Source: Marsupella aquatica
Lineage: Eukaryota; Marchantiophyta
NCBI GenBank assembly: GCA_973895155.1
Contig: OZ316892.1
Coordinates: 29,822,001 to 29,886,000 of the forward strand
Direction: 5' to 3'
Length of the DNA stretch: 64,000 nt
Each line of letters starts with the position of its first letter. The stretch's first letter is position 1. Below, one piece after another: positions 11,999 to 23,737 of the stretch. Under the pieces are notes generated by a model. It did no database searches. It had not been told where the DNA came from and saw only the letters and a list, made by a program, of their open reading frames with translations. Position numbers and translations under genes: made by a program.

Positions 11999-14900
11999 GA
12001 GATTTGCACAACTACCACCAACGGACCTAGCATTTGGTAGACCCGATGCAATGAACATTAGCCAGAATCTAAAGGTCCGCCTTAAATCTAGGGAGATCTG
12101 ACGGTCAGAAAAATAATTAAATACAGAACCTTTTGAGCATCTTCTCCTTGACACACTTTACATTCGCCACCTTGGCGAAAAAGTGAAATCCTTAAAAAAT
12201 ACACTGCCCACCACGACACATCTATGAACTATGGGGCCTGGGCGAAGATACTCTTCAAGTCCCACTTGTTCCTCCAGGTCTTTCGTGATCTCCAATCTCA
12301 CGGTCAGGGAAACTGCATTGCAAACTGACTTACACCAACCCATTGACCGGAACCCAGCCAAAACCTGATCACTGGCCTGTTTTAGGAGTGTGCTCCTTTG
12401 GTTGTAATCTCTAAATTACTTGTTAATCACTGGTCGATTTTTAGGAGTGTGCTCCTCTAGCTGTAGTCTCTAAATTACTTGTTACTGTACTTACTCTCTA
12501 ATTGTAGTCTCTAAATTATTTGTTACTGTACTTACTCTCTAATTACTTCTAAGAGAGGCCCAACTTCTACTCTCTAATTACTTCTAAGAGAGGCCCAACT
12601 TCTTCCCTGGTACCTGTCTCCCCGGGTTTAGCACTTCCACCTTAGGTCCCTTGGGCTGGTGTCCCTTTTTTGGGTTCCTTTTTTGTATCTATTTGAATGG
12701 ATTTCATTTGGGTTTTCTTTTGGGGGGGGGGGGGAGAAATAGTATGTAATAGTTTCGTAGTTAGCAGATCCTACCACCTCCAATAGCCCCGACCGGAATG
12801 CAACGAGCATGTACGAGCTATCCGGGGGATAGAATTCATCGTGTCAGTACTTTATTTCCAGTTCTGCACTAATGTGTGCTGAGGCACGAGTTTATGAGTG
12901 ACCTACGAAAGTTTGATCACATATACTTTCTCTGAGACACCCCACCATAATAGAAACCCACGACAGTCTATTACAGCCGATCAGAAATTTGGTCAAAACT
13001 TTGATGTAAATACGAGGATTTGCTGTTTCATACTGGAATACGGAGTAGTAACAGATTTCCATGTCGTTCAAGGTTTCTGGTCTTGTACTCAATTCGCATG
13101 CATATTTCAGAAGTTATCATTGATAGCAGCCGGCAGTTCGAAATGCTGTCATGGGAAACTCCATCATGTCCATCGATCACAGCCATGCAACAGATATTCG
13201 CCCTCCAACAATTCCGGCCAGCTATTCGTCTTCATTCATTTCGTTCTGTGCAATTCGTTCTCTGATTCTCTATTCTTTAATTTCGCCCTGGCTTGACATC
13301 ACCACACATATTACAGAACAGTGTTGAGAGTGCCCCAGAGCCTACACTGAATTCTTAACTATCATAGTGTGGAAATTTTCAGTTACACTTGACTAACCGG
13401 GTGAGAAGATACACAGAGAGAGGGGAGGAGGTTACCCCCTGGTGACTAGACGTGGATAAGCAACATACTTAGAGCCGTTCACCTAATTAGTCAAATGCTA
13501 CAGGACAGTGATGCCATCTAGCTCTAGTCACCAACGATCACTCTAATCAGAGCCTTATCAGTCGGCGTGATTGTGGGAGCACTTGATCTATTTTGTGCTA
13601 AATTCCAACTTACCCATAGGATGTAGCTCCATGGATATGATTGTATTAATATGTCATTGTGGGCAGCACAATCATGAACAAAGGATAGGCTTGCAGGCCA
13701 GCACTAGATCTGTTCATACCGCCGCCATGGCGCTGCAAAGCACAGCTCCGCTAGGACCGCTACTGCCAACGCAGCTATGCTGACACTTCAGTTATGGGGC
13801 TCGAATGCACTCCTACAAGAATTACCGTAAATCAGTAAATGTTGATCAAAAATGTAAACCCTCCTTGTGATTCTTCCTCTGGATTTTCAATGAAGTTTTA
13901 TGGCCATAGACCCCCTAGCCAACCTTATCGCAGATTCTCTAATTTAAATCTCTTTGTTGCTAACTGGGATTGAGGCCTCCTCCTCATAATCTGGGCCTAG
14001 CCCTCTTTGGCCTTCTTAGGGTCTCTCCCTTTTCCTCTTTTCCCCCTTTATTGGGCCTTTGGCCTTTCGGATAATGTCTCCTGGTTTGGCTTGTTGATTC
14101 TTTGGCAGTTTGATATATATATTTGTTAAGTCTAATTAACACTAATTGAGGCCTACTCCTCCTAAGCACATTCTGTAACTCCCCCCTCCTCTGCAAGATT
14201 CTTCAAGTTTCTCCAATAAACAAGAGCTTCTACAATGCCTTGTAAAAGGGAAGTTACTCTACTAAAAAAACCCTCCTCATGAGACTTCCTTTGTATTTTC
14301 AGTGGAGGCTAGGTTATGGGCCATAATCCCATTGCCACCCCGCCGGCAAGGTTCCTAGACTTAAATCCTTGCTTAAATCTTTCTGTTAGAGACACAGATC
14401 AAGGCTGTAACTCCTCTTAAACATAATTTTTCAAAGTAATTCACAATGAGAATTAAGCTTGATAACCCATACTTAGGCTGTTCCCAGTTTAGGGGCTTTA
14501 ATTTAATCCCCACCGGCTCACCGCCTTGGGGATTACATTCCATAAACCCCTCCAGCCCACTGACTGTAACTAAAATGAAAAAGATAACCCGCTAACCTTC
14601 CATCCAAACAAGCAAATTTTGGGGCTGTCACCACAAAATCTATGTTATATGCTCACTGTAAGGGTTTCTAGGTTGCACCTCCCATGTGAGTACTCCCTTC
14701 CCCCCTCCCGCAAGTCTGATCTTTGGTATTTACTAGATTACATCTTTTAGGCAATGAAGTGTGTTATGCAATTATGGACCCCTAAATGCCAAACCTCTTT
14801 CATGGAATGGCGCATTCAACAACTTTTACATAACAATGTCTTTCCTTCACATAATCTTTTGTGCAAGTACATTTTATGCAAGGATATCTTTAATTTGTGC

Positions 14901-15974
14901 AAGGACATCTTCTACCCAATGCACCCATATTGAGCAAATGGTTAACTAATATGGTGACATTGATACTCAAATCTCCACAAAAATACGATATGTTCTTTCA
15001 TTTACATGGTTGTATCGTTGCAAATTAAATGTTAAGTAGTCAATGTCAATTTAGTGAGTACTATGAGTTACTCAGGGTGGAACCCTCCTCCATTCGAGCA
15101 TTCCAGTTCTTTATAGGAGGAACTTACAGGTAAAGACTTGATGGGGGCCCTGCAGGGAAACAAATCCCTGACAGGGCCATTCGTTTTGAACTGCCAGAAC
15201 TTGCTGGGCCCCCAGTCCCTGCACCCCAGCCCCCCTCGAACCCTTGGAGTTGCTTCACAGTTAACCTGTGTGGTACCTCCCTCTGGGTATCCCATTTGTC
15301 CCTACCAGCATATTTCTCAAGGTTTATCCTTTAATTTTGCCACCCAAGAATTTTAGGTGGTGTGGAATAGAAGATTCTAGTAATATTCCCTATGTAACGT
15401 TCTTAGATTTATGTTGGACCATTAGATTTCCCTAGATTTAAAAAAAAACCTTGAGATTCTGTGGCTAGGTAGGAAAGTGGCTAATGGAGACAAAAACACA
15501 ACCTAATTTTTGCCAAAAATGGTCTATTTTTAGTGGGGTGGAATTTGGCGAATTTGGCATTTTGAGACATAAACAATGCACTCCCTGCCCTCCTTCCAAT
15601 AGTGACTGTGCTATCTAGCCCCAAAAATCTCTTGTTCTTGTCCCAATATCTAGTGAAGGGCACAAGGTTTTTGAAACTGCATTGGGAGGCTGGTAGGGAC
15701 AAGAGGGCTACAGGATACCAGGCACATTAACTATGAAGCATTCCAAGCCTTATAGAGAGGCCAGGTAGCAGGGATTGTGCAGGGGCTGGGGGCCAGAGAA
15801 ATTCCTTTCAAAAGCAGGGGACTCGCCCATCAAGTATTTTGTTGGGGAACTTGTGGAGGCTTTTGGTGATTGATTACCTCTGTCGAAAAGTAAAAACCTC
15901 AAAAAATACATTGCCAAATGTAGGAAAAGTGACAGCATCTTGAAAACTCGGGGGGGTTACTATATGAAGGGTCA

Positions 15975-16162
15975 TACATCACGTGCGACGGTTTAGGTCA
16001 TTTGTGACCCCCCTAAGTCACTTTCTAGAAAGTTGTATGGCACCAATCATGTGATGACATGTATGCATTTTGCAATTAAACAACCATATATTTCCATAGA
16101 AGACTTAATAAATCTTCCGCCAAAACCATTTAAATGACCCTATACTTCGTCGCACATGATAT
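15975..16162. mobile_element. MITE-like element with ~35-bp inverted ends
   Basis: The left end (catcacgtgcgacg..tttaggtcattt, 15,977-16,003) is the reverse complement of the right end (aaatgaccctatacttcgtc then gcacatgatat, 16,131-16,162). The enclosed 190 bp has no coding frame. The matching position of unit III (about 32,140) lacks it, so it inserted after the duplication or was lost there. Its right end is nearly repeated at 43,412-43,446, marking a second copy. The superfamily is not assignable; target-site duplication is unclear. Confidence 0.65.
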
Positions 16163-16444
16163 GCCACTTCCATGGAAGTGATCTCCCCCCCAGCTTGAAA
16201 AGTGGGGCCGACAATGATTATAGTTCTACTTGCCTCATATATCAAATTTTGATACCACACCATGACTAGGGTGGTATCTTTTGGGCCCACTAGAATCAAG
16301 TGTGGCCTGCCGGTTGTGGGAGTCCACAATGGGCGCCATCGCTGGTACTTCACTCTCGTTACAATTACAAATCAATGGCCAGCCTTTAATGTCAATCCAC
16401 ATGGTTCATTTGTATTCCCCCGTCCCCTTTCAATGTTAGCAGGG

Positions 16445-17152
16445 ATATAGCATATCCTAGAACATGCCTCTTTTTTTTGTCTTGTACTGATATGTCATTC
16501 ATTTGATTTCTTTTATGATAAGAAAAATATATACATGTAAAATATATACCAAGAAATTAATATCTGTTAATTAAGAGAAAATATACATGCAAAGAAAAAT
16601 ACATTATGACCAAGTAAGTACAAAGAGTACTAAAGAGTTGTGCACATACATTATACATTTTCACTTGCTTCTAGGTAATGATAATCCACTCAATTAAACC
16701 ATAAATTTTGTAGAAGAAACTGGGAGGGTAACTTAGTACACCAAATGTGCACATAATTTAAACTCATTTCTTTCATTTTTATGAGAAAAAAATAATTCAC
16801 TAAGGAGTGACTGAAAAGGAAAGATTAAACATTTATGAGGGGAGCCAAATACTGCAAAATATTTTAAGTTCACTAAAATTAAAAGGGGTCCAAAAGTTAA
16901 TTAAAAATCATATTAATACAAATGATTCACCTTAGAGTTTAGGCACATTAAAATAAAAATACTGAACACAAAATCTGAAATGTATTCACCATTATAGTGA
17001 TATAGGATGTTTTTTTTATGTTGTAATGATATGTAATTCATTTAATTTATTTTCTGATAACACAAGTAGGTACATATAAAAATATATGCCAAAAAATTAA
17101 TATTTGTTCATTAATAGTGAGTGACAGATGCAGAGAAAAACACATTATGACC
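16445..17152. repeat. Insertion in unit II bounded by direct repeats of about 150-170 bp
   Basis: Unit III passes straight from agcaggga (32,368) to gccagactgcaaattgctct, whereas unit II has 700 bp between these points. The two ends of the insertion are similar to each other in direct orientation: tgatatgtcattcatttgat at 16,490 versus tgatatgtaattcatttaat at 17,028, each continuing to a gaaaaa.acattatgacca block at 16,592 and 17,135. It has the layout of a tiny LTR element or of a recombination product; no coding frame is present. Confidence 0.5.
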
Positions 17153-17484
17153 AGACTGCAAATTGCTCTGCATGTGGGATGAGCCGTGGAGTTCACTTTA
17201 GTTCTTGAGATTTTGGGGGCTCTTTACAAAAACATCCTTTGCAAGTGGCATGACCAATGGGATCCATTTAGTTCTTGAGATTGGGGGGGTGGGCCTTACA
17301 AGAATGAGAGAATAAAATCATGCTCCGCGAGTGGCATGCCCGGTGGGGGTACACTTTATTTTTAAGAGATTTGGGAGGCTTTTTACAAGAACGATGGGAC
17401 CAAAAATGAAGGTCATTCGCGTGAATAATACCGAATGTGGACTTGAATGGGTGTGCCACACAAAATTTGAGTACCTTTTTACAA

Positions 17485-17660
17485 TTGTTCAGGACGGCTG
17501 AAAGTTATTAGTAAGTACAAAGCTTAGACAGGTTGACGTACTGTGGGAAGGGTGGAAATCTGGAATGACCCATATTCGTTCCCAACCCTTTTCTGGTGGA
17601 AATATTGATTGTGTGTTTGCACATGGTTGCACGTGGTTGCAGATAATAAACTCATTTCCA
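17485..17660 (+). repeat. Duplicate of the 5' flank of the U-box-like gene
   Basis: The sequence from gaaagttattagtaagtaca through gacaggttgac, ggaaatctggaat and tattgattgtg to ggttgcag aligns with 19,690-19,827, which forms the leader and first codons of the U-box-like gene. Here the frame is broken and no U-box follows. The two copies bracket the kinase fragment in direct orientation. Confidence 0.7.
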
Positions 17661-17923
17661 ATCAATTTCAATTCGATTGTTTGCCCAACTTACTTCTTGC
17701 ATGAGCCATATTCTAGGCGTAATATCAATCATGCAGATAAGTTCAGTCTCATCCTATATTAGCTGTATAAGTTGAAATGAATGACTACTTCTTGTCTGAG
17801 CTGAATTATGGAAGTCATGATTACGTTTGGTCCTTGCAGAATAGGCTACTGAGGTTTCACACATTGTTCTCTAAGTCCAGGCTCTAATTTTAACATCTTT
17901 CACCCTCGTTTTGACAGTGTGCA

Positions 17924-19207
17924 GTGTCTAGGCACCATGGAGGATTGAACTGGGGGGATCGTTTCAACATTTGTGTGGGGGTTGCTGGAGGTCTTTCTTA
18001 TCTTCATGAAGAGTTACAACCATCTATCATTCAATGGAGATATAAAACCAAGTACGAATTCTTTTGGATACGAAATCTCAACCCAAAAATTGCTGACTCG
18101 TACGCACGAATTGCAGGGACTCTGTAAGTTGCCTTGTTTTGGGTCTGCTTAGTTATTTGCCTTGTTTTGGGTCTGCTTAGTTAATTCTAGACTAAGCTTG
18201 AGGTCTAGATAAATACTTCTTTGATGCATGCTACATACTAACAATCAATAATTGAATTGCTCAGAACGCTTGAAAGAGATTACAATATATCAGGGACCCA
18301 TCTCGAAGCTTTTGTTAATTGTGTGCATTGTTCAGTGTGATTTGGATAGAGTGGATACTTACATCCAGAATATTATTCTACTGGCCAGTTCTCAACGAAT
18401 GTCGACGTGTCTAGCTATGGCGTTGTTGTTTTATAGGTTATTTCTGGAAGGAAGTCCATTAACTTCGACCAGACACTATCTGATGAGGACAGAATACTTG
18501 TGCGCTGGCCGGGTATGGTCTTAATTACTTTTGCAATTTTATAGTTATAGATTGTTATAAGTTCAAGTTAATGACATCTAGCAGGTAAAAATCATGGTAG
18601 TAGTAATCCCGAATAGTCGCCCGCGTAATAGAAGTTGCAGTAATTCATGGATCGGTTGTGATTAAGAAGTCAGATGCATACGTTTTGTTTTTTTGGCATT
18701 TACTGTCAATGTGGTGACCCTACTATCCAGATGATACTTGTGTTAATCAGCGAGAGACGATCTATGAGCTATGAAGACCTTGAATGGAGTTTAATATTTG
18801 ATAAAAGGCTCTCAAAAAGGCTCCAACATTATTCATTTGTTTTGGGCTGGAGAAAGTTCGGTGAATATGTACCTTAATAACTAAATTTGGTTAGATTTGT
18901 TTCTAACGTAGTTTACTCCTTCTGTGTGTAGGTTCAAAAGAAGCATAAACAGGGGTTATTGCTAGAGATCTTGCAACCCGAGTTGAGAGAGAACTATGTG
19001 CTAGATGAAGTCATGAGAGCCATCAATTTTGGTTTATTATGTGTACAAGAAGATCCAACAAGGCGCCCATCAATGTCTCAAGTAGTAAACATGCTCTTGG
19101 GAAATATGGATGCAGTGTACGAATATGAAAATAACCAATGTGATTTGGAAGGACCATCGACTGACAGTAAGATTCAATATTCAAGTGACCCCTCTCAATT
19201 CTCATGA
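17924..19207 (+). pseudogene. Receptor-like kinase pseudogene (C-terminal kinase lobe only)
   Basis: Three exon-like pieces follow the order of a plant receptor-like kinase domain. About 17,924-18,124 reads LNWGDRFNICVGVAGGLSYL then LNPKIAD..IAGT; about 18,353-18,513 reads GYLHPEYYSTGQFS, SYGVVVL, a TAG stop, then VISGRKSINF and DRILVRW; about 18,932-19,207 reads the terminal RAINFGLLCVQEDPTRRPSM with a normal end. Piece 1 joins piece 2 through a plausible GT-AG intron. Defects: the catalytic HRD loop is scrambled by compensating indels (IIQWRYK where IIHRDIK is expected), DFG is DSY, a nonsense codon replaces the Glu after VVVL, and the whole N-lobe and ectodomain are missing. The family is an LRR-VIII/DUF26-like RLK by sequence style, from memory. 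It cannot be an active kinase. Confidence 0.85.
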
Positions 19208-19730
19208 TGGAAGAATAGTTCTTTTTATGGTCTAGAATTGTGAATGGTCACTGACACAGAATTCCCCATCGCACCTGTGATTTAAGAAGAGTCCTGATGT
19301 CTCACTTCTCACTAAGTGAGAAATAGAACTCAAAACTTCAGAGACTCAGGTTAAAAGCTAGTGTGACATTTTAATTTTGGAATACATATCATATCTGGAA
19401 AAGAAACTAGACACATCATGAGGTCTGGACAGAGTTGTGGGTGCCTGGTGATGCTGTGAATAGTGGAGAATACAGTATGGTGACTTGAATGAATGGACCT
19501 GCCAGACATAACTGCATTACGTACGCTATGTTGGTCCTGTTCGCAACGGGATGCGCAAAACTCTATATTCATTGCCAGATTATCTTTGATTTGAGCTTCT
19601 GTGGCCTGGGATTGGAAAGACGCGATTTATTGGAATCTTCAAGTTGTTTTGATTCAACTACTAGATTAAAGTTCAGGCGACGTCGATTGATAGTTATTAG
19701 TAAGTAAAGCTCAGACAGGTTGACTGAAGG

Positions 19731-20342
19731 ATGGCTAGAAATCTGGAATCAACGATACTACTCACTCCCAGCCTTTTTCTGGTTGAATTATTGATTGTGC
19801 TTCTAAACATGCTTGCAGATGACTTGGACGATTTATATAGTGATCCAATCACTGAGGAGACTATGTGCGACCCTGTAAGCTGCTCTGATGGCCGAACTTA
19901 TTGTAGATGGACTCTGGTTGACAATGGAATGACCAGGTCACCATATGACAGGACCCAACTGACTATTCATTGTGATGACATCACTACAAGGTCAAGATTA
20001 TTTAGAGTCTTTCCAGAACAAGCATCAAAGTTTCGGGAGCGCCGAAACAAACATCGAGCGAAGGCTCTGCAGCACGTACGCACTGATCCAGTCGAGTTGG
20101 AGTGCGCTATAGAAAAACTGAACGACATTCTCCTGTGGGACCGTGGAGATGCTGAATGTCGAAAGGAGCTTGCTCCAACTCTAAGCCTTGTTTGTCAAAC
20201 AGTTCCTCAACCATCGCTTTTGGATACAATTCCTGAGGTGATGCACGAAGATATGATAAGAGCTAGACTTGACAACGAAAGGGATCTATTCCTCAAATTC
20301 TTGGTGCTATTAAATGTTGCAATTTGGTTGTTCATAATCTAG
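19731..20342 (+). CDS. Small U-box-like protein with C-terminal membrane anchor
   Basis: The 203-residue frame contains a U-box-like core at residues 36-98: DPITEETMCDPVSCSDGRTY, then SPYDRTQL and a basic helix. U-boxes are E2-binding folds of E3 ubiquitin ligases. The usual CPI start is DPI here and the segment between Tyr and SPYD is short, so ligase activity is uncertain. Residues 8-29 are hydrophobic, and residues 186-203 (LFLKFLVLLNVAIWLFII) form a likely tail anchor ending at the stop. The start is doubtful: the sequence just before the U-box (ttgcag at about 19,815-19,820) also looks like a 3' splice site, so the real protein could begin at an upstream exon and the first 29 residues could be leader or intron. 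The 5' flank is duplicated at 17,485. It could be a retained fragment of a larger U-box gene. Confidence 0.5.
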   Translation: MARNLESTILLTPSLFLVELLIVLLNMLADDLDDLYSDPITEETMCDPVSCSDGRTYCRWTLVDNGMTRSPYDRTQLTIHCDDITTRSRLFRVFPEQASKFRERRNKHRAKALQHVRTDPVELECAIEKLNDILLWDRGDAECRKELAPTLSLVCQTVPQPSLLDTIPEVMHEDMIRARLDNERDLFLKFLVLLNVAIWLFII

Positions 20343-20576
20343 AAGACTCCAGGCATCTAGAGTAAATGCAACTCTATGAACAAATCCTGGTAAAACGTGG
20401 ATTGAAAAGACTCGGGCCAATACTCAGAAATTCCATTTAAATGAGGCTCGGGATGTGGCTAAGAGTCTGTAGAAGTCCGCTTCCATGGAGTAAGAAGGCT
20501 TCAAGGCGAAGCGTCAAAATGGTGGGTATATTATATTGCACTTCCCGACTGTAAGATTGCAGTCAACATAGCTTCC

Positions 20577-22362
20577 ATGAATATCCGGAATGATTACCAT
20601 GTATAGTCATCAAATGTCTCGTTGTGTAACTTAAAATGCCGTACGTCTCAACCTTATCGTTTTGATATCTCGTTGAATTTCCATATTTATCTTAGTTTCT
20701 ACAATGCTGAGTATTGATGGCTCTCTCATTTCTTCTATATGTATGAAGGAGGGCGGAAGCCACCAGCAGATCCGTTTTGGCAAGTGATTCAATTCCGTCC
20801 AGCAGTCCAAGGATCAAACTCCAAGACGTGTATGGCCGAGAAACAACTCATTGTACGTGGACAATTTGGGTCTCTCACCAGCTTTGGCCGTCCCAGACCC
20901 AGTTAAGGTCAGACGGTCGAGGAGTCAAATACTGCAAGAAATATTTGTAGGTGACTTTCCGGCTTCTGAGTTTTCAAACTTTGGACCGAATTTTGATCTC
21001 TACACCACGGCAGAAGTTGTTATCATGAGTTGCTGAGTGTTAATTTCTCAGTTGAAGAACTACCCGAGTTCAACAAGCACCAGAATCTGTAAACGTTAGT
21101 AGGAGGAATGAAATGCAATAGCAGGAGTTGTACCCAGAGTTTTGAAGTATTATTCTGGACGTTTTGCATTGCTCAATTTGGTGCCCAGAAGACCTCAAAG
21201 TCGCAGTCAGTAGCAATTATTCACAAATTCGTCTCGAGTATATGTGCATTCTTTGTGAATGGATATAGTTGGAACCACGAGCATAGCTACGGGTGTTTGT
21301 AGAGAACTGTCTTTCTCGATAAAATTTCAACATCACTCAAGATTATAATTTACTCATCTCATGGTCTGCATATATTTTTCTGCTAGGATCCGTTAGCGAC
21401 TCTCCAATCATGCTCACGCGATTTCAATGGTTCTGATCCGTGAAATATTAATATTGCCCTCCCTTTGATCAATTACTACCAGTAGTTCCCTAATGAATTT
21501 GCTAGTTTGAGGAGCTCTTATCGTGAAGTACTCGTTTTCTGGGAGTACATTTGAATTGGCTGGTTTTGGAGCTTTTGTCACGTGGTCGTCGGTCTTCCGC
21601 CCTGCTGTGGACTGCTTTCCTGAAGGAACACAGACAATAATCTGACGATCATTCTGTCGATTGTTTACAAAGCAAATTAATTAAATGCTTTCATCGGACA
21701 ACCTACAGTAGGTTCATGGAATTTCACTACTGGCTCATAGCGCCCCCGATAGCGCCAGAAGGCTCGTCGCGTATTTTGTGCTCTACAAGTTGAGGCACAT
21801 GTTTACTCAAGGGAGTGCTCGAGCTCTACAAGTTGAGGCACATGTTTACTCAAGGGAGTGCTCATAGCGCCCCCGATAGCGCCACAAGGCTCGTGGCGTA
21901 TTTTGTGCTCTACAAGTTGAGGCACATGTTTACTCAAGGGAGTGGTTTGATTTGACAATCCCATCATTTGCCGCTTGATTTCCTTTTGTTGAAAATATGT
22001 TTTCGGAGTACATGCCTCCATTTCCACAAAACACTGGGCTAGCTGTAAATATCCCCTTGCAATTAATCGCTTCGATGTCCAAATAATTGTTTAGATCATA
22101 ATTTACTCTATGCAAATGCACTACCAGAAATTGCATCTGAGGTAGCATTCAACGCGCAATCGGACAGTTCAAATTTCACGTTACCAAATAACAACTAGCT
22201 CAAATGAACAAAAACCGCCGAACCAGGGCACACCCCGGGAGCTAGATAAGACACGCAGGTACTCAAAACTTCGGATTCAGATACCCAGTAAAACAAGTCT
22301 CAGATCGTAACGCTTGGTTGTCTATGGTTCTCTTCATTGTCCCGGACTTCCACAGTGGACAA
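20577..22362. repeat. Left part of duplicated unit III; no gene
   Basis: This is homologous to 1-2,330 with a few deletions (for example about 420-1,000 of unit I is shortened here). The unit starts abruptly after the U-box gene; the 230 bases before it (20,343-20,576) match nothing else in the window. No protein-coding frame is shared. Confidence 0.7.
21740..21945. repeat. Local triplication of ctctacaagttgaggcacat block
   Basis: The block ctctacaagttgaggcacat followed by gtttactcaagggagtg occurs at about 21,780, 21,816 and 21,909. The flanking gcgcccccgatagcgcca stretch occurs twice. Unit I has a single copy at about 1,896-1,930, so the amplification is specific to unit III. Confidence 0.8.
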
Positions 22363-23737
22363 CTAAGAGAACTGTGTAGTAAGCTCGTCGAGGTCCAGGG
22401 GTCCGACTAAAGCATCAATTGCTGGCGCAAGGTGTGAAAACACCTCTTTCAAAGTTGCAATCCTGGACTCTTCACAATTCCAGGCAGAGGGAACAGGGTA
22501 CCTTCCACTGGGGTTATACTCCTCCAACTCCATTAGAGCTGTTGTGACAGAATTGTACACTCCAATACCATATTCTTTCTTCAAAGACGATAACTGCTCA
22601 TTTTCATGGTCGATTTCTTGCTACACTCCCAGCAGGCAGGCGTTGCACAAGGGCCCAAGACAATCCAATAATTAGATCGATATATTTGATTCCAAATAAG
22701 AAATTTCCAAACCAGCTATACGCCATCCTGTGAAGCCACGCAGTTCAGATAACTGTTTAGACGTTGATCAACACATAGTGATATGTAACTGTAAAAGAGA
22801 TAGTGCCAAGAATTACCTTCCACTCGTCATTTTTGAAAACAGTTTTGAACGGCTGGAACGTGGGATTTTGTAAAATGCCGTCCCACTTTGACAGCTCCAG
22901 CAGCATCATCGATTCCCATCTCTCATGAGACTTAAATCTTCTCCTAAATTCTGCTATCCAGGGAGCCTGATCCATGCCGCCCACGTTCTTGAATCGAATG
23001 ACAGACCGTGTCAGTTTTCCAAGGCCTTTGCTTTTGCGAGCATCTTCGATTAGCCGCCTCGCCTTCACTGTATCTACAGCTTTGACCATCTGATGAAAAC
23101 CATCTTCCTAGTAAGCTAGGTCATCAGTACATGAAAGTATAAGGAAACCGAAGTCAGTCGAGCGGTATCAAAATCATACCTTAGCACCTATTTTGCGAGC
23201 TTCAGAGAGCTCATCATTGGACTTTTTAAACATTACGTTCACGCTGCAAATCGTATGCTGCAAATAGTCCAGGGTCTCTTCTTGAGTATCCTTAATTGGC
23301 GCACACCCTTTCTCATCCTCCTTTGTGACTTTCTGAAACAGGCTTTCAGCTTGCATCCACTGATTTAGTTGCTGCTTTTGCAATTCAAACTTCTGGTCTC
23401 TCTCAAGCCGGAGTTGATTATTTCTTGCCTCTTCAGCTAATCTTCGAGCCTCTTCCTGCAGAGAAGCCCGCTTTCCGGAGGTCATTAAACTCCTCCGATC
23501 AGATGCAAATCCGATGCACGCATTCTCTAAATACCAGCGTTCTATATAAGGATTTTTTTCTTTTAAGCTATAATAAGTTACAACCATCTTCCAAATTCAC
23601 ACCTCATGCTTCTGAACTAGTTCGAGCTGCTCAGTTTGCCACCGTGTCCGCAAACTCTGATGCTGTGAGAGCTGCTCTGTTTGCCACTGTGTCAACAAAC
23701 TCTCATGCGGTGACAACATGTCGCCCAAGTGCTGATC
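22363..23737 (-). CDS. XH-domain coiled-coil protein, copy 3
   Basis: Exons on the minus strand are 23737-23603 (45 codons), about 23486-23180, 23089-22817 (91 codons) and 22620-22363 (86 codons with stop). It is the closest relative of copy 1: same 15-codon internal repeat (LLTQWQTEQLSQH then the same motif again), same coiled coil and XH motifs (EYNPSGRYPVPSAWN, ATLKEVFSHLAPAIDAL). It differs by one codon fewer at the end of exon 3 (VFKNDEWK versus VEAENGKWK) and by a changed C-terminal tail (LDLDELTTQFS). As in copy 1, the acceptor of the second exon is not in the phase of the preceding donor, unless the donor shifts by two bases to GT|GTGAAT. XS and zf-XS domains are not visible. Either a working short XH protein or an early pseudogene. 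Confidence 0.62.

Larger units (their letters stand above)
11225..17460. repeat. Body of duplicated unit II, non-coding
   Basis: This runs colinear with unit III (about 24,700-25,077 and 26,185-32,650). Shared landmarks include ggatcccggcaacgaagcac (11,900 and about 26,420), the ggcctcctcctc..atctgggcctagccctcttt block (13,973 and 29,801), the aaccttgagattctgtggct block (15,450 and 31,336) and gactgcaaattgctctgcat (17,155 and 32,377). No open frame in it is conserved between the two copies as protein, so I treat it as non-coding repeat DNA. The 13-base G run at 12,722-12,734 is notable. Confidence 0.7.

Noticed and set aside
17924-19207. Functional receptor-like kinase gene
   Set aside because: The catalytic HRD and DFG motifs are lost, an in-frame stop interrupts the C-lobe and the N-lobe is missing.
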